Of a DNA stretch of 64,000 nt, positions 35,826 through 44,130 are shown in pieces. The position numbers and the translations under genes are program-made. How positions within the stretch are numbered: position 1 is the first letter of the stretch; every line of letters starts with the position of its first letter. The stretch is from NCBI GenBank assembly GCA_038326025.1, contig JBBQJP010000023.1:1-64000 (forward strand). The letters run 5' to 3'. Under the pieces are notes generated by a model that worked only from the letters and a program-made list of their open reading frames with translations, did no database searches and had not been told where the DNA came from. The DNA is from CAISIP01 sp038326025 (GTDB lineage: Bacteria > Pseudomonadota > Gammaproteobacteria > Burkholderiales > Burkholderiaceae_C).

Positions 35826-37136
35826 TCAGCGTTTGCCGACGGCCACCACGTCGCGTTGCGCCGCGCCGGTGAACAACTGGCGCGGGCGGCCGATCTTGTA
35901 GTCAGGGTCACCGATCATCTCGTCGAGTTGGGCAATCCAGCCGACCGTGCGGGCCAAGGCGAAGATGGCGGTGAACATCGATGTCGGGATGCCGATCGCG
36001 CGTTGCACGATGCCGGAGTAAAAGTCGACGTTCGGATACAGCTTGCGTTGCACGAAGTAGTCGTCTTCCAGGGCAATCTTTTCCAGCGCCATGGCCAGCT
36101 TGAACAGGGGGTCGTTCTCCAGGCCCAGGGCGCTGAGGACTTCCTTGCAGGATTCCTGCATCAGCTTGGCACGGGGATCGTAGTTCTTGTAGACCCGGTG
36201 ACCAAAACCCATCAGTTTGACGCTGGAGTTCTTGTCCTTGACCTGGTTGATGAATTCGCCGATTTTCTCGACGCCACCCATGACCTGGATTTCTTCCAGC
36301 ATTTTCAGGGCGGCCTCGTTTGCGCCTCCGTGTGCCGGGCCCCACAGACAGGCGACGCCTGCGGCGATGGCTGCGAATGGGTTGGTGCCCGAGCTGCCGC
36401 ACAACCGCACAGTTGATGTCGACGCATTTTGCTCATGGTCGGCATGCAGGATGAAGATGCGGTCGAGCGCGCGCTCGATCACCGGGTTGACAACGTATTC
36501 TTCACACGGATTGGCGAACATCATGTGCAGCAGGTTGCCTGCATAGCTCAGGTTGTTGCGCGGATACATGTACGGCTGGCCCGCGTTGTACTTGTACGCC
36601 ATAGCGACCAGCGTCGGCATTTTGGCGATCAGCCGGATGGCCGAGATCTTGCGGTGCTCCGGATTGTGGATGTCGGTGCTGTCATGGTAGAAGGCCGATA
36701 GGGCGCCGACCAGACCGGTCAGGATGGCCATCGGGTGTGCGTCGCGACGGAAACCACGCACAAAGAAATGCATCTGCTCATGCACCATCGTGTGCTTGGT
36801 GACCAGGTCATTGAACTCGGTCTTGGCGGCCTGGTTGGGCAGGTCCCCGTACAAGAGCAGGTAGCAGGTCTCCATGAAGTCGCAGTTGGTCGCCAACTGT
36901 TCGATCGGATAACCGCGGTACAGCAGTTCGCCCTTGTCGCCATCGATGTAGGTTATCGCCGACTCGCACGCTGCGGTCGACATGAAACCGGGGTCATAGG
37001 TGAACATTCCGGTCTGCCCATACAGCTTGCGGATGTCGACTACGTCCGGCCCCATGGTTCCGGTATAGACGGGAAACTCGATGTTTGGAGATCCATTGCT
37101 GAACGACAGCGTCGCTTTGTTGTCAGCCAATTTCAT
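35826..37136 (-). CDS. gltA: Citrate synthase
   Basis: GltA condenses oxaloacetate and acetyl-CoA, the entry step of the TCA cycle. The 436-residue product is the large, hexameric, NADH-regulated type. The catalytic regions are ILHADHEQNAST (first His), WGPAHGGANE (second His) and the Asp region near GFGHRVYKNYDPRA. AAGGGTG is well placed before the ATG. It follows sdhE by 11 bases and is the last gene of the sdhC-sdhD-sdhA-sdhB-sdhE-gltA operon. Confidence 0.97.
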   Translation of the reverse strand: MKLADNKATLSFSNGSPNIEFPVYTGTMGPDVVDIRKLYGQTGMFTYDPGFMSTAACESAITYIDGDKGELLYRGYPIEQLATNCDFMETCYLLLYGDLPNQAAKTEFNDLVTKHTMVHEQMHFFVRGFRRDAHPMAILTGLVGALSAFYHDSTDIHNPEHRKISAIRLIAKMPTLVAMAYKYNAGQPYMYPRNNLSYAGNLLHMMFANPCEEYVVNPVIERALDRIFILHADHEQNASTSTVRLCGSSGTNPFAAIAAGVACLWGPAHGGANEAALKMLEEIQVMGGVEKIGEFINQVKDKNSSVKLMGFGHRVYKNYDPRAKLMQESCKEVLSALGLENDPLFKLAMALEKIALEDDYFVQRKLYPNVDFYSGIVQRAIGIPTSMFTAIFALARTVGWIAQLDEMIGDPDYKIGRPRQLFTGAAQRDVVAVGKR

Positions 37137-37147
37137 AATTCACCCTT

Positions 37148-37438
37148 TCAGTTAGATTCTCTCAACATGGCCAGGACCTCGACTACATCCGGGTCGTCCA
37201 GCCCTGCATCTACATCTGCCAGTGCCCTGCGCGCGAGGTGCAGGTCCAACAGGTCATTGTCACTCAGGTCCATCAGGTGGGTCAGTGCCCGTCCGTGCCG
37301 TTCAGTCAAGGTTTGACCGTGCCGCAGAAAGAACCGTTCCAGGAACAGGTCGTTCTCCAGCATGCCGCGCCGGCACCTCCAACGCAGCTTGCTCAATGCC
37401 CGTTCGTCCAGCAGGGGTTCCGGGGCAAGGGTTGCCAA
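37148..37438 (-). CDS. sdhE: FAD assembly factor SdhE
   Basis: SdhE assists covalent attachment of FAD to the SdhA subunit. The 96-residue helical protein has the signature RRGMLENDLFLERFF, which contains the RGxxE core needed for flavinylation. The start is a TTG with AGGAG seven bases upstream, and no ATG is available in frame. It lies between sdhB and gltA, as is usual in betaproteobacteria and gammaproteobacteria. Confidence 0.92.
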   Translation of the reverse strand: MATLAPEPLLDERALSKLRWRCRRGMLENDLFLERFFLRHGQTLTERHGRALTHLMDLSDNDLLDLHLARRALADVDAGLDDPDVVEVLAMLRESN

Positions 37439-37463
37439 AATTTGTCTCCTGATCCCGGACGGT

Positions 37464-38168
37464 TCAAACCGTCCGGTAAACCATCATTTCCTTGATCTTG
37501 CCGATCGCCACGGTCGGATTCAGCCCTTTGGGGCAGACGTCGACACAGTTCATGATCGTGTGGCAGCGGAACAGGCGATAGGGGTCTTCCAGGTTGTCCA
37601 GACGCTCGCCGGTCGCCTCGTCGCGGCTGTCGGCGATGAAGCGGTATGCCTGCAGCAACCCGGCCGGCCCGACGAACTTGTCGGGGTTCCACCAGAAGCT
37701 GGGACAGCTGGTCGAGCAACTGGCGCACAGGATGCACTCGTACAGCCCGTTGAGCTCTTCGCGCTCCTGCGGGCTTTGCAGCCGCTCCTTCTCGGGAGGC
37801 ACGTTGTCGTTGATCAAGTAAGGCTTGATCGAGTTGTACTGGGTAAAGAACTGGGTCATGTCGACGATCAGATCGCGAACGACCGGCAGACCCGGCAGCG
37901 GCTTGAGCGTGATCACACCGGGCAAGGTCAGCATGTTGGTCAGGCAGGCCAGGCCGTTCTTGCCGTTGATATTCATGGCGTCGGAGCCGCATACACCCTC
38001 ACGGCAGGAGCGTCGGAACGAGATGCTGGGGTCGACGGCCTTGAGCTTCATCAGGGCATCGAGCAACATGCGTTCATTGCCGTCGAGTTCGACCTCGATG
38101 GTCTGCATGTAGGGCTTGGTGTCCTTGTCTGGATCGTAGCGATAGATCTTGAACGTACGTTTTTGCAT
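37464..38168 (-). CDS. sdhB: Succinate dehydrogenase iron-sulfur subunit
   Basis: SdhB carries electrons from FAD to quinone through three clusters. The [2Fe-2S] ligands are in CREGVCGSDAMN and NGLACLTN. The [4Fe-4S] and [3Fe-4S] ligands are in the CILCASCSTSCP and CVDVCPKG regions. The length is 234 residues. It sits 76 bases after sdhA, a gap that holds a compact hairpin. Confidence 0.97.
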   Translation of the reverse strand: MQKRTFKIYRYDPDKDTKPYMQTIEVELDGNERMLLDALMKLKAVDPSISFRRSCREGVCGSDAMNINGKNGLACLTNMLTLPGVITLKPLPGLPVVRDLIVDMTQFFTQYNSIKPYLINDNVPPEKERLQSPQEREELNGLYECILCASCSTSCPSFWWNPDKFVGPAGLLQAYRFIADSRDEATGERLDNLEDPYRLFRCHTIMNCVDVCPKGLNPTVAIGKIKEMMVYRTV

Positions 38169-38188
38169 GTTGAACTCCGGTCGGGTCG

Positions 38189-38209
38189 GCAGGTGACTGG
38201 GTCACCTGC
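38189..38209. repeat. Compact hairpin in the sdhA-sdhB spacer
   Basis: A 9-bp perfect inverted repeat (GCAGGTGAC with GTCACCTGC) encloses a 3-nt loop. It lies between sdhA and sdhB, with no T-run on either strand. It may tune the relative stability of the two parts of the operon message. Confidence 0.6.
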
Positions 38210-38244
38210 GCGATAGGGGCACGATCAAAAAATCGGTGGCGCGC

Positions 38245-40035
38245 TCAGAAAGTGCGAACCTTGGGCGGGACGGAGTCGACCGTCAGTGGTTTGAGTTGCA
38301 CGGCCTTGTAACGCAGTTCGTTGCCGTCGCGGTACCACAGGCTGTGTTTCATCCATTGCGCATCATTGCGGCCGTTCGGATGCTCGGGCGTGTCGCCGTA
38401 GTCGTCGACCGTATGGGCGCCACGGCTCTCGCGCCGTGCCGCCGCCGACACGATGGTCGCCTGGGCCGCCTCGATCAGGTTCTCGACTTCAAGTGCTTCG
38501 ATGCGCGCGGTGTTGAAAATCTGGGACTTGTCCTTGAGGTCGATGTTCGCCACGCGCTCGCGCAGCGCGGCGATGGCCGTCACTCCCTGGTCCAGTTTGG
38601 CCTGGGTGCGGAACACGCTGGCATGGGCCTGCATGGTGCTGCGAATGTCGTTGGCCACGTCTTGTGCGTATTCACCACCCTTGGCGTCGTCGAGCCGGGC
38701 CAGGCGTACCTGCGTCTGATCGGCGGCGTCGGCCGGCAATGGCTTGTGCACCTTGTTCTTGTTGTGGAATTCGACAATATGGTTGCCTGCCGCGCGGCCG
38801 AACACCAGCAGGTCGAGCAGCGAATTCGTGCCCAGGCGGTTGGCACCATGCACGCTGACGCAGGAGCATTCGCCCACCGCGTACAGCCCTTGCACTGGCG
38901 TGTTGTCGTTGCCGTCCTTCTGCATGACGACCTGACCGTTGATGTTGGTCGGAATGCCTCCCATCTGGTAGTGGATGGTCGGCACCACCGGAATGGCCTC
39001 GCGCGTGACATCCACGTTGGCGAAGTTGACGCCGATCTCGTGTACCGAGGGCAGGCGTTTCATGATGGTGTCGGCGCCCAGGTGGTCGAGCTTGAGCAGC
39101 ACGTAGTCCTTGTTCGGACCACAACCACGGCCTTCCTTGATCTCCTGGTCCATGCAGCGCGACACAAAATCGCGTGGGGCCAGATCCTTGAGGGTCGGGG
39201 CATACCGTTCCATGAAACGCTCGCCGCTGCTGTTGACCAGAATCGCACCTTCGCCACGGCAACCTTCGGTCAGCAACACGCCGGCGCCGGCAACACCGGT
39301 CGGGTGGAACTGCCAGAACTCCATGTCCTCGAGCGCCAGGCCGGCACGCGCTGCCATGCCCAGACCGTCGCCGGTGTTGATGAAGGCGTTGGTGGACGCC
39401 GCAAAGATGCGGCCAGCCCCGCCGGTGGCCAGCATCGTGGTTTTGGCTTCCAGGATGTGCAGGTCGCCGGTTTCCATTTCCAATGCGGTCACACCGACCA
39501 CATCGCCTTCGGCGTCACGGATCAGGTCGAGTGCCATCCATTCAACGAAGAAGGCGGTCTTGGCCTTGACGTTCTGCTGATACAGCGTATGGAGCATGGC
39601 ATGACCGGTGCGGTCGGCTGCGGCGCAAGCGCGCTCGACGGATTTCTCTCCGTAGTTGGCAGTGTGGCCGCCAAACGGGCGCTGGTAAATCGTGCCGTCC
39701 GGATTGCGGTCAAACGGCATGCCCATGTGCTCCAGGTCATAAACAACCTTGGGCGCCTCGCGACACATGAATTCGATCGCGTCCTGGTCGCCGAGCCAGT
39801 CAGAGCCCTTGACGGTGTCGTAGAAGTGGTAGTGCCAGTTGTCCTCGTTCATGTTGCCAAGCGAGGCACCGATGCCGCCTTGCGCCGCCACGGTATGCGA
39901 GCGTGTGGGGAATACTTTGGACAACACAGCAACATTGAGGCCGGCGCGGGCGAGTTGCAGCGATGCGCGCATCCCGGAGCCGCCGGCTCCGACGATGACA
40001 ACATCGAATTTGCGTTTGGAGATGGTTTTGGTCAT
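38245..40035 (-). CDS. sdhA: Succinate dehydrogenase flavoprotein subunit
   Basis: SdhA oxidises succinate to fumarate with covalently bound FAD. The dinucleotide motif VVIVGAGGSGMRAS opens the protein, and the FAD-linked His47 is in RSHTVAAQGG. The substrate region includes QFHPTGV and the later HTVDDYGDT stretch. The length is 596 residues. It is encoded after sdhD and before sdhB, with SdhE as its flavinylation helper in the same operon. Confidence 0.98.
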   Translation of the reverse strand: MTKTISKRKFDVVIVGAGGSGMRASLQLARAGLNVAVLSKVFPTRSHTVAAQGGIGASLGNMNEDNWHYHFYDTVKGSDWLGDQDAIEFMCREAPKVVYDLEHMGMPFDRNPDGTIYQRPFGGHTANYGEKSVERACAAADRTGHAMLHTLYQQNVKAKTAFFVEWMALDLIRDAEGDVVGVTALEMETGDLHILEAKTTMLATGGAGRIFAASTNAFINTGDGLGMAARAGLALEDMEFWQFHPTGVAGAGVLLTEGCRGEGAILVNSSGERFMERYAPTLKDLAPRDFVSRCMDQEIKEGRGCGPNKDYVLLKLDHLGADTIMKRLPSVHEIGVNFANVDVTREAIPVVPTIHYQMGGIPTNINGQVVMQKDGNDNTPVQGLYAVGECSCVSVHGANRLGTNSLLDLLVFGRAAGNHIVEFHNKNKVHKPLPADAADQTQVRLARLDDAKGGEYAQDVANDIRSTMQAHASVFRTQAKLDQGVTAIAALRERVANIDLKDKSQIFNTARIEALEVENLIEAAQATIVSAAARRESRGAHTVDDYGDTPEHPNGRNDAQWMKHSLWYRDGNELRYKAVQLKPLTVDSVPPKVRTF

Positions 40036-40074
40036 GAATGGGGTCGCAATGTAGTGGGTTTCGCGGGTCGCGCC

Positions 40075-40440
40075 TCAAAGCCGCCAGAGCACCTGGATGG
40101 CCCAGCCGGCGCAGCCGACGAGCCAGGCAATCGAGACCACCTGCAGCAGCAGGCGCACGGAAACAGATTGCACGTAATCCATCCAGATGTCCCGAATGCC
40201 TACCCAGACGTGGTAGAGCAGGGCCAGGATGACCACGAAGGTCAGGACTTTCATCCACTGCGCGGCGAAGATGCCGGCCCAGCCGTTGTATCCGAGTTCG
40301 CCGCGGGTCAGCAGAACCTGCGCCAGCACGACAAAGGTGAAAACTGCCATCAGGCCGGCCGTGACGCGCTGGCTGAGCCAGTCTCGCAGGCCGTAGTGCG
40401 CGCCGACCACGATGCGGCGGGTACCGAAATTGACTGCCAT
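40075..40440 (-). CDS. sdhD: Succinate dehydrogenase membrane anchor subunit SdhD
   Basis: SdhD is one of two membrane subunits that hold haem b and the quinone site. The 121-residue protein has three hydrophobic helices (about 24-44, 60-78 and 94-114) and the LYHVWVGIRDIWMDY stretch carrying the haem-ligand histidine. The ATG at 40440 was chosen because AGGA lies nine bases upstream. A TTG further up overlaps that site. Confidence 0.92.
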   Translation of the reverse strand: MAVNFGTRRIVVGAHYGLRDWLSQRVTAGLMAVFTFVVLAQVLLTRGELGYNGWAGIFAAQWMKVLTFVVILALLYHVWVGIRDIWMDYVQSVSVRLLLQVVSIAWLVGCAGWAIQVLWRL

Positions 40441-40519
40441 GAAGTGTTTTCCTTTCAATCGGGGGTGCCAACGCGTCTGAAGCGCAAGGCACCCGGTAAT
40501 ACCGGGGATCTGGATGCGA

Positions 40520-40957
40520 TCAGTACAGGCCGAAGAGCTTTGCGCCCAGGACCACGGTCAGCAGGATACTGACGACCAGCGTCGTGGCAGCCGAAATGCG
40601 ACCAAACTCCTTGCTCACGGCGGCATGGCTCATGTCCATCCACAGATGGCGCAGGCCGGCAATCAGGTGGTGCAGATAGGCCCATATCAGTGCCAGCGCA
40701 ATCAATTTCAGGAACCATCCGCTGCCGACGGCGCCAAACGCGTGCATCAGCCGCGCATAGGAAATTTCCGAAGACACCGACATGTCGAACATCCAGATGA
40801 TGAACGGCAGCAGCAGGAACATCAGCGCTCCGCTGATCCTGTGCAGGATGGAGACCAGGCCGGCCAACGGCAGGCGATAGCTCGGAAGATCCGTGAATGC
40901 GTTGATGTTGCGAAACACGGGGCGTGAAGCGCGTGCGCTGGGGTCCAGTTCATTCAT
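40520..40957 (-). CDS. sdhC: Succinate dehydrogenase cytochrome b556 subunit SdhC
   Basis: SdhC is the first gene of the succinate dehydrogenase operon and encodes the other haem/quinone membrane subunit. The 145-residue product has three transmembrane helices. The family features are the SILHRISG motif (serine and arginine at the quinone site) and the HHLIAGLRHLWMD stretch with the haem-ligand histidine. A gap of 141 bases separates it from the upstream gntR stop. That gap contains a possible -10 box (TAGAAT on the minus strand, 41012-41017) without a convincing -35. Confidence 0.93.
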   Translation of the reverse strand: MNELDPSARASRPVFRNINAFTDLPSYRLPLAGLVSILHRISGALMFLLLPFIIWMFDMSVSSEISYARLMHAFGAVGSGWFLKLIALALIWAYLHHLIAGLRHLWMDMSHAAVSKEFGRISAATTLVVSILLTVVLGAKLFGLY

Positions 40958-41098
40958 GGGTTTGTTTTCTCGTCGGATCTGGGGGTTTCATCTGATTGCG
41001 CCAAGGAAAAAATTCTATTCGAACCCGATCTGCTGACGTGCCGCTTGCAACAAGCGCTTTTTCCGCGCAGGGGATTGTTGCGCGACGGTGCTCGTGGC

Positions 41099-41887
41099 TC
41101 ATTGCAGCTCGTTGCGATAGTAGTGCTTGTCGGTCCGGTACAGGCCGCGGCGCATTTCCATCGGCTTGCCATCATAGGTGAAAGCCACACGCTCGACGCT
41201 GAGCAGTGCGGTCGTGGTTGTCACCTGCAGCAATCGGGCCTGGTCCTGGTCCGGCAGAACGGCCCGGATCTGCTCCTGCGCCCGGACCATGCGCACGCCG
41301 AATTCTGTTTCGAACAAGGCGTACATCGGTCCGTCGTAGGCGGCTAGGCGTGTGGCGGTCAGTCCCTTGAACGGCGTTCCCGGCAACCAGATGTCCTCCA
41401 GGATGGTGGGCTCATGCGCCAGTGACAAGACCCGTCGAACCTGCAGTACGGCGTCGCCAGTGTGCAGGGCGAGGGCCCGTGCCACATCCGCGCTGGCGCG
41501 CTGGCGCCGGCAATCGACGATTTCGCGCTCGGCGGGTCCCTCCTGGCCTACATCGCCGAAGTCGGGCACTAGCTTGAGAAATCGATACTGGACATGCTGC
41601 TCGGAATGGGTGGCAACGAAGGTGCCCTTGCCCTGGCGCCGCACCAGCAGGTTCTCGGCGGCCAACTCGTCGATCGCCTTGCGCACCGTGCCCTGGCTGA
41701 CGCGAAACCGCGCGGCCAGGTCCATCTCGCTGGGGATGGACTCGCCCGGTTTCCATTCACCGGCCTGCAGACTCCTGAGGATCAGCCCCTTGATCTGCCG
41801 ATACAGCGGACTGAACGACGGCGCACCCGCGCCAGCCGTATGGGACGGCAGGTCGTTGGCCGGGTCAGTGAGGGGTGTGGTCTGCAT
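41099..41887 (-). CDS. GntR-family (HutC-type) transcriptional regulator
   Basis: This 262-residue repressor-type regulator has a winged helix (about 25-95; SEMDLAARFRVSQGTVRKAIDEL is the recognition region) and a C-terminal UTRA ligand-binding domain of the HutC subfamily (about 110-255). It lies between the sdh-gltA operon, on the same strand, and the divergent mdh gene, so TCA-cycle control is likely. The ligand is not deducible. The start is uncertain between ATGs at 41887 and 41911, neither with a good ribosome-binding site. A frame continuing upstream to 671 codons crosses mdh and is not real. Confidence 0.85.
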   Translation of the reverse strand: MQTTPLTDPANDLPSHTAGAGAPSFSPLYRQIKGLILRSLQAGEWKPGESIPSEMDLAARFRVSQGTVRKAIDELAAENLLVRRQGKGTFVATHSEQHVQYRFLKLVPDFGDVGQEGPAEREIVDCRRQRASADVARALALHTGDAVLQVRRVLSLAHEPTILEDIWLPGTPFKGLTATRLAAYDGPMYALFETEFGVRMVRAQEQIRAVLPDQDQARLLQVTTTTALLSVERVAFTYDGKPMEMRRGLYRTDKHYYRNELQ

Positions 41888-41938
41888 GGCTATCGGGCTT
41901 GCGCAACCCATGCCAAACACGGAGCGGAAGTGGGCCGA

Positions 41939-41966
41939 ATCATATCTTATATAAGACATAAGACAA
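41939..41966 (-). promoter_or_regulatory. Candidate gntR promoter with embedded operator
   Basis: On the minus strand TTGTCT (41961-41966) and TATGAT (41939-41944) are 16 bases apart. The 12-bp perfect palindrome TCTTATATAAGA (41945-41956) fills most of the spacer, and the half-site ATAAGAC is repeated directly at 41951-41957 and 41958-41964. This is the arrangement expected of an autorepressor. That the adjacent GntR protein binds it is inference. Confidence 0.5.
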
Positions 41967-41967
41967 A

Positions 41968-41997
41968 TTGACCGAGCGGGAAGTTCAAAGGTAAACT
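41968..41997 (+). promoter_or_regulatory. Candidate mdh promoter
   Basis: TTGACC (41968-41973) and TAAACT (41992-41997) are 18 bases apart on the plus strand. This would start transcription near 42004, about 73 bases before the mdh ATG. The palindromic operator of the divergent gntR promoter lies just upstream of the -35 box, so one bound regulator could act on both genes. Confidence 0.45.
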
Positions 41998-42076
41998 CGC
42001 TGGGTTTTGACGGGTGCGCGGGAGCGCTGCGCTTGCGCACCTGTTCCGGTTCCCTCACTTTTCTGGAGTCAAGCTC

Positions 42077-43063
42077 ATGAGTAAGAAACCCGTTCGCGTT
42101 GCTGTCACTGGTGCCGCGGGTCAGATTGGATATGCGTTGCTGTTTCGTATCGCCAGTGGCGCCATGCTGGGTGCCGACCAGCCGGTGATCCTGCAATTGC
42201 TGGAGATCCCTGACGAGAAGGCGCAAAACGCGCTCAAGGGTGTGATGATGGAGCTTCAGGACTGCGCATTCCCGCTGCTCGTCGGCATGGAGGCCCATGG
42301 TGACCCGATGACCGCGTTCAAGGACACCGACTACGCGTTGCTGGTAGGTGCCCGTCCGCGTGGCCCCGGGATGGAGCGTTCGGATCTGCTGGCTGCCAAT
42401 GCCCAGATTTTCACGGCGCAGGGCAAGGCGCTCAATGCGGTCGCCAGCCGCAATGTCAAGGTGCTGGTGGTGGGCAACCCCGCCAACACGAATGCCTATA
42501 TCGCCATGAAGAGCGCGCCCGATCTGCCGCGCCGCAACTTCACCGCCATGCTGCGACTGGACCACAATCGTGCGCTCAGCCAGATCGCGGCAAAAACCGG
42601 CAAGGCAGTGTCCGACATCGAGAAACTGGTGGTCTGGGGCAATCACTCGCCAACCATGTATGCCGACTACCGTTTCGCCACGATCAAGGGCGAAGGTGTC
42701 AAGGACATGATCAACGACCAGGAGTGGAACGCCAACACCTTCCTGCCGACCGTGGGCAAGCGTGGCGCTGCCATCATTGCCGCGCGGGGGGTCTCTTCGG
42801 CGGCGTCGGCGGCCAATGCGGCCATCGACCATATGCATGACTGGGCGCTTGGAACGCAGGGCAAATGGGTCACGATGGGTATCGCCTCGGACGGTCAGTA
42901 CGGCATTCCGAAGGACACCATGTTCGGTTTTGCGGTCACCTGCGAAGGCGGAGAGTACAAATTGGTCGAGGGTCTGGACATCGATGCTTTCAGCCAGGAG
43001 TGCATCAACAAGACGCTCAAGGAGTTGCAGGAAGAGCAGGCCGGCGTGGCGCACTTGCTGTAG
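42077..43063 (+). CDS. mdh: Malate dehydrogenase
   Basis: Mdh oxidises malate to oxaloacetate with NAD. The 328-residue product is of the LDH-like group 2 type found in betaproteobacteria. The N-terminal VTGAAGQIGYALLFRIASG binds NAD, the substrate arginine loop is GARPRGPGMERSDLL, and the catalytic histidine is in VWGNHSPTMYAD. The ATG at 42077 has GGAG eight bases upstream. It is followed eight bases later by a citrate-lyase-type gene. Confidence 0.97.
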   Translation: MSKKPVRVAVTGAAGQIGYALLFRIASGAMLGADQPVILQLLEIPDEKAQNALKGVMMELQDCAFPLLVGMEAHGDPMTAFKDTDYALLVGARPRGPGMERSDLLAANAQIFTAQGKALNAVASRNVKVLVVGNPANTNAYIAMKSAPDLPRRNFTAMLRLDHNRALSQIAAKTGKAVSDIEKLVVWGNHSPTMYADYRFATIKGEGVKDMINDQEWNANTFLPTVGKRGAAIIAARGVSSAASAANAAIDHMHDWALGTQGKWVTMGIASDGQYGIPKDTMFGFAVTCEGGEYKLVEGLDIDAFSQECINKTLKELQEEQAGVAHLL

Positions 43064-43070
43064 ATCGTTC

Positions 43071-44099
43071 GTGCAGCATCCGCGCGACGTCCTGCTGGGT
43101 GCCCAGGCCACCACGGGCTTTCTGCCCGTGTGTGACCACTACAGCGGTGTTCCGGCGCGCATGCGCAAGAGCCTGGCGCTGCAGGCCGAGCTGATTGAGG
43201 AGTTCGGCGCCTGCGTATTCGATGTCACTCTCGACTGCGAAGACGGGGCGCCGGTCGGTGCAGAGCAGGAGCATGCCGAGTGCGTGGTCGACCTGATCCG
43301 TTCGACGCCAGGTCTGGACCATCCGGTAGGCGAAATCACACGGCCCCGTGTGGCCGTGCGGGTTCATCCGGTGGACCACCCGGCGTTTGACGCCGATGTT
43401 TTGACGATTGCCCGCGGCGCGGGCGCCTTGTTGAGTCACCTGATGATTCCCAAGGTGGAGTCTGTGGACGATGTCGACCGCGCCGTGCAGGCGCTGGCGC
43501 AGGCCACATCTGATGCGCTTGCGCAGGCCTTGCCTTTGCATGTGTTGATCGAGTCACCGGCAGCGGTGCACCGGGCGTTCGAGATTGCGGCACACCCGCG
43601 CGTGCAGTCCATCAGTTTCGGGCTGATGGACTTCGTGTCGGCCCATGGCGGCGCTATCCCGGCCGATGGAATGTCCGGCGACGGCCAGTTCTCGCATCCT
43701 CTGGTGGTTCGCGCAAAACTTGAGATTGCATCTGCCTGCCACGCGCATGGCAAGGCGCCGTCCCATTGTGTAGTTACCGAATTCCGCGATGCGGCAGTGA
43801 TTGAAAAAGCAGCCCGAATAGCCTCTGCTCAGCTGGGGTTCACCAGAATGTGGAGCATCCACCCGGACCAGATCAGGCCGATCCTGTCGGCTTTTGCCCC
43901 ACGTGCAAGTGATGTTGCGGTGGCAGCCGAGATCATCGACCGTGCCCAGAGCGCCCAGTGGGCGCCCATTGCCTACCAGGGCCAGTTGCACGACAGGGCG
44001 AGTTATCGCCTGTTCTGGCATGTGCTGGAGCGTGCGTTTCGCACAGGTCAGCCACTTCCACAGACTGCAAGGCGACATTTTGGTCTGGCGTTGCAATAA
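43071..44099 (+). CDS. HpcH/HpaI aldolase / citrate lyase beta-like protein
   Basis: This 342-residue TIM-barrel protein belongs to the family of CoA-ester lyases. Visible signatures are the magnesium-binding DCEDGAP (about 55-61), the glutamate in LIESPAAVHRAFEIA, and FGLMDFVSAHGG. Members split malyl-CoA, citramalyl-CoA, citryl-CoA or related esters; which one here cannot be decided. The GTG start at 43071 lies eight bases after mdh, with no closer ATG, so it is co-transcribed with mdh. Its link to mdh suggests a role around malate or glyoxylate. Confidence 0.85.
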   Translation: MQHPRDVLLGAQATTGFLPVCDHYSGVPARMRKSLALQAELIEEFGACVFDVTLDCEDGAPVGAEQEHAECVVDLIRSTPGLDHPVGEITRPRVAVRVHPVDHPAFDADVLTIARGAGALLSHLMIPKVESVDDVDRAVQALAQATSDALAQALPLHVLIESPAAVHRAFEIAAHPRVQSISFGLMDFVSAHGGAIPADGMSGDGQFSHPLVVRAKLEIASACHAHGKAPSHCVVTEFRDAAVIEKAARIASAQLGFTRMWSIHPDQIRPILSAFAPRASDVAVAAEIIDRAQSAQWAPIAYQGQLHDRASYRLFWHVLERAFRTGQPLPQTARRHFGLALQ

Positions 44100-44130
44100 T
44101 GCGGTTCTCCCAACTGCGAGGATTCCGGTC

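Noticed and set aside
38236..40572. Very long plus-strand open frame opposite sdhA and sdhD
   Set aside because: The complement encodes complete SdhA with FAD motifs and SdhD; the plus frame has no recognisable domain.
41099..43114. 671-codon frame extending the GntR regulator upstream
   Set aside because: The extension runs antisense through mdh, which is a clear gene on the plus strand; only the last 262 codons match a regulator.
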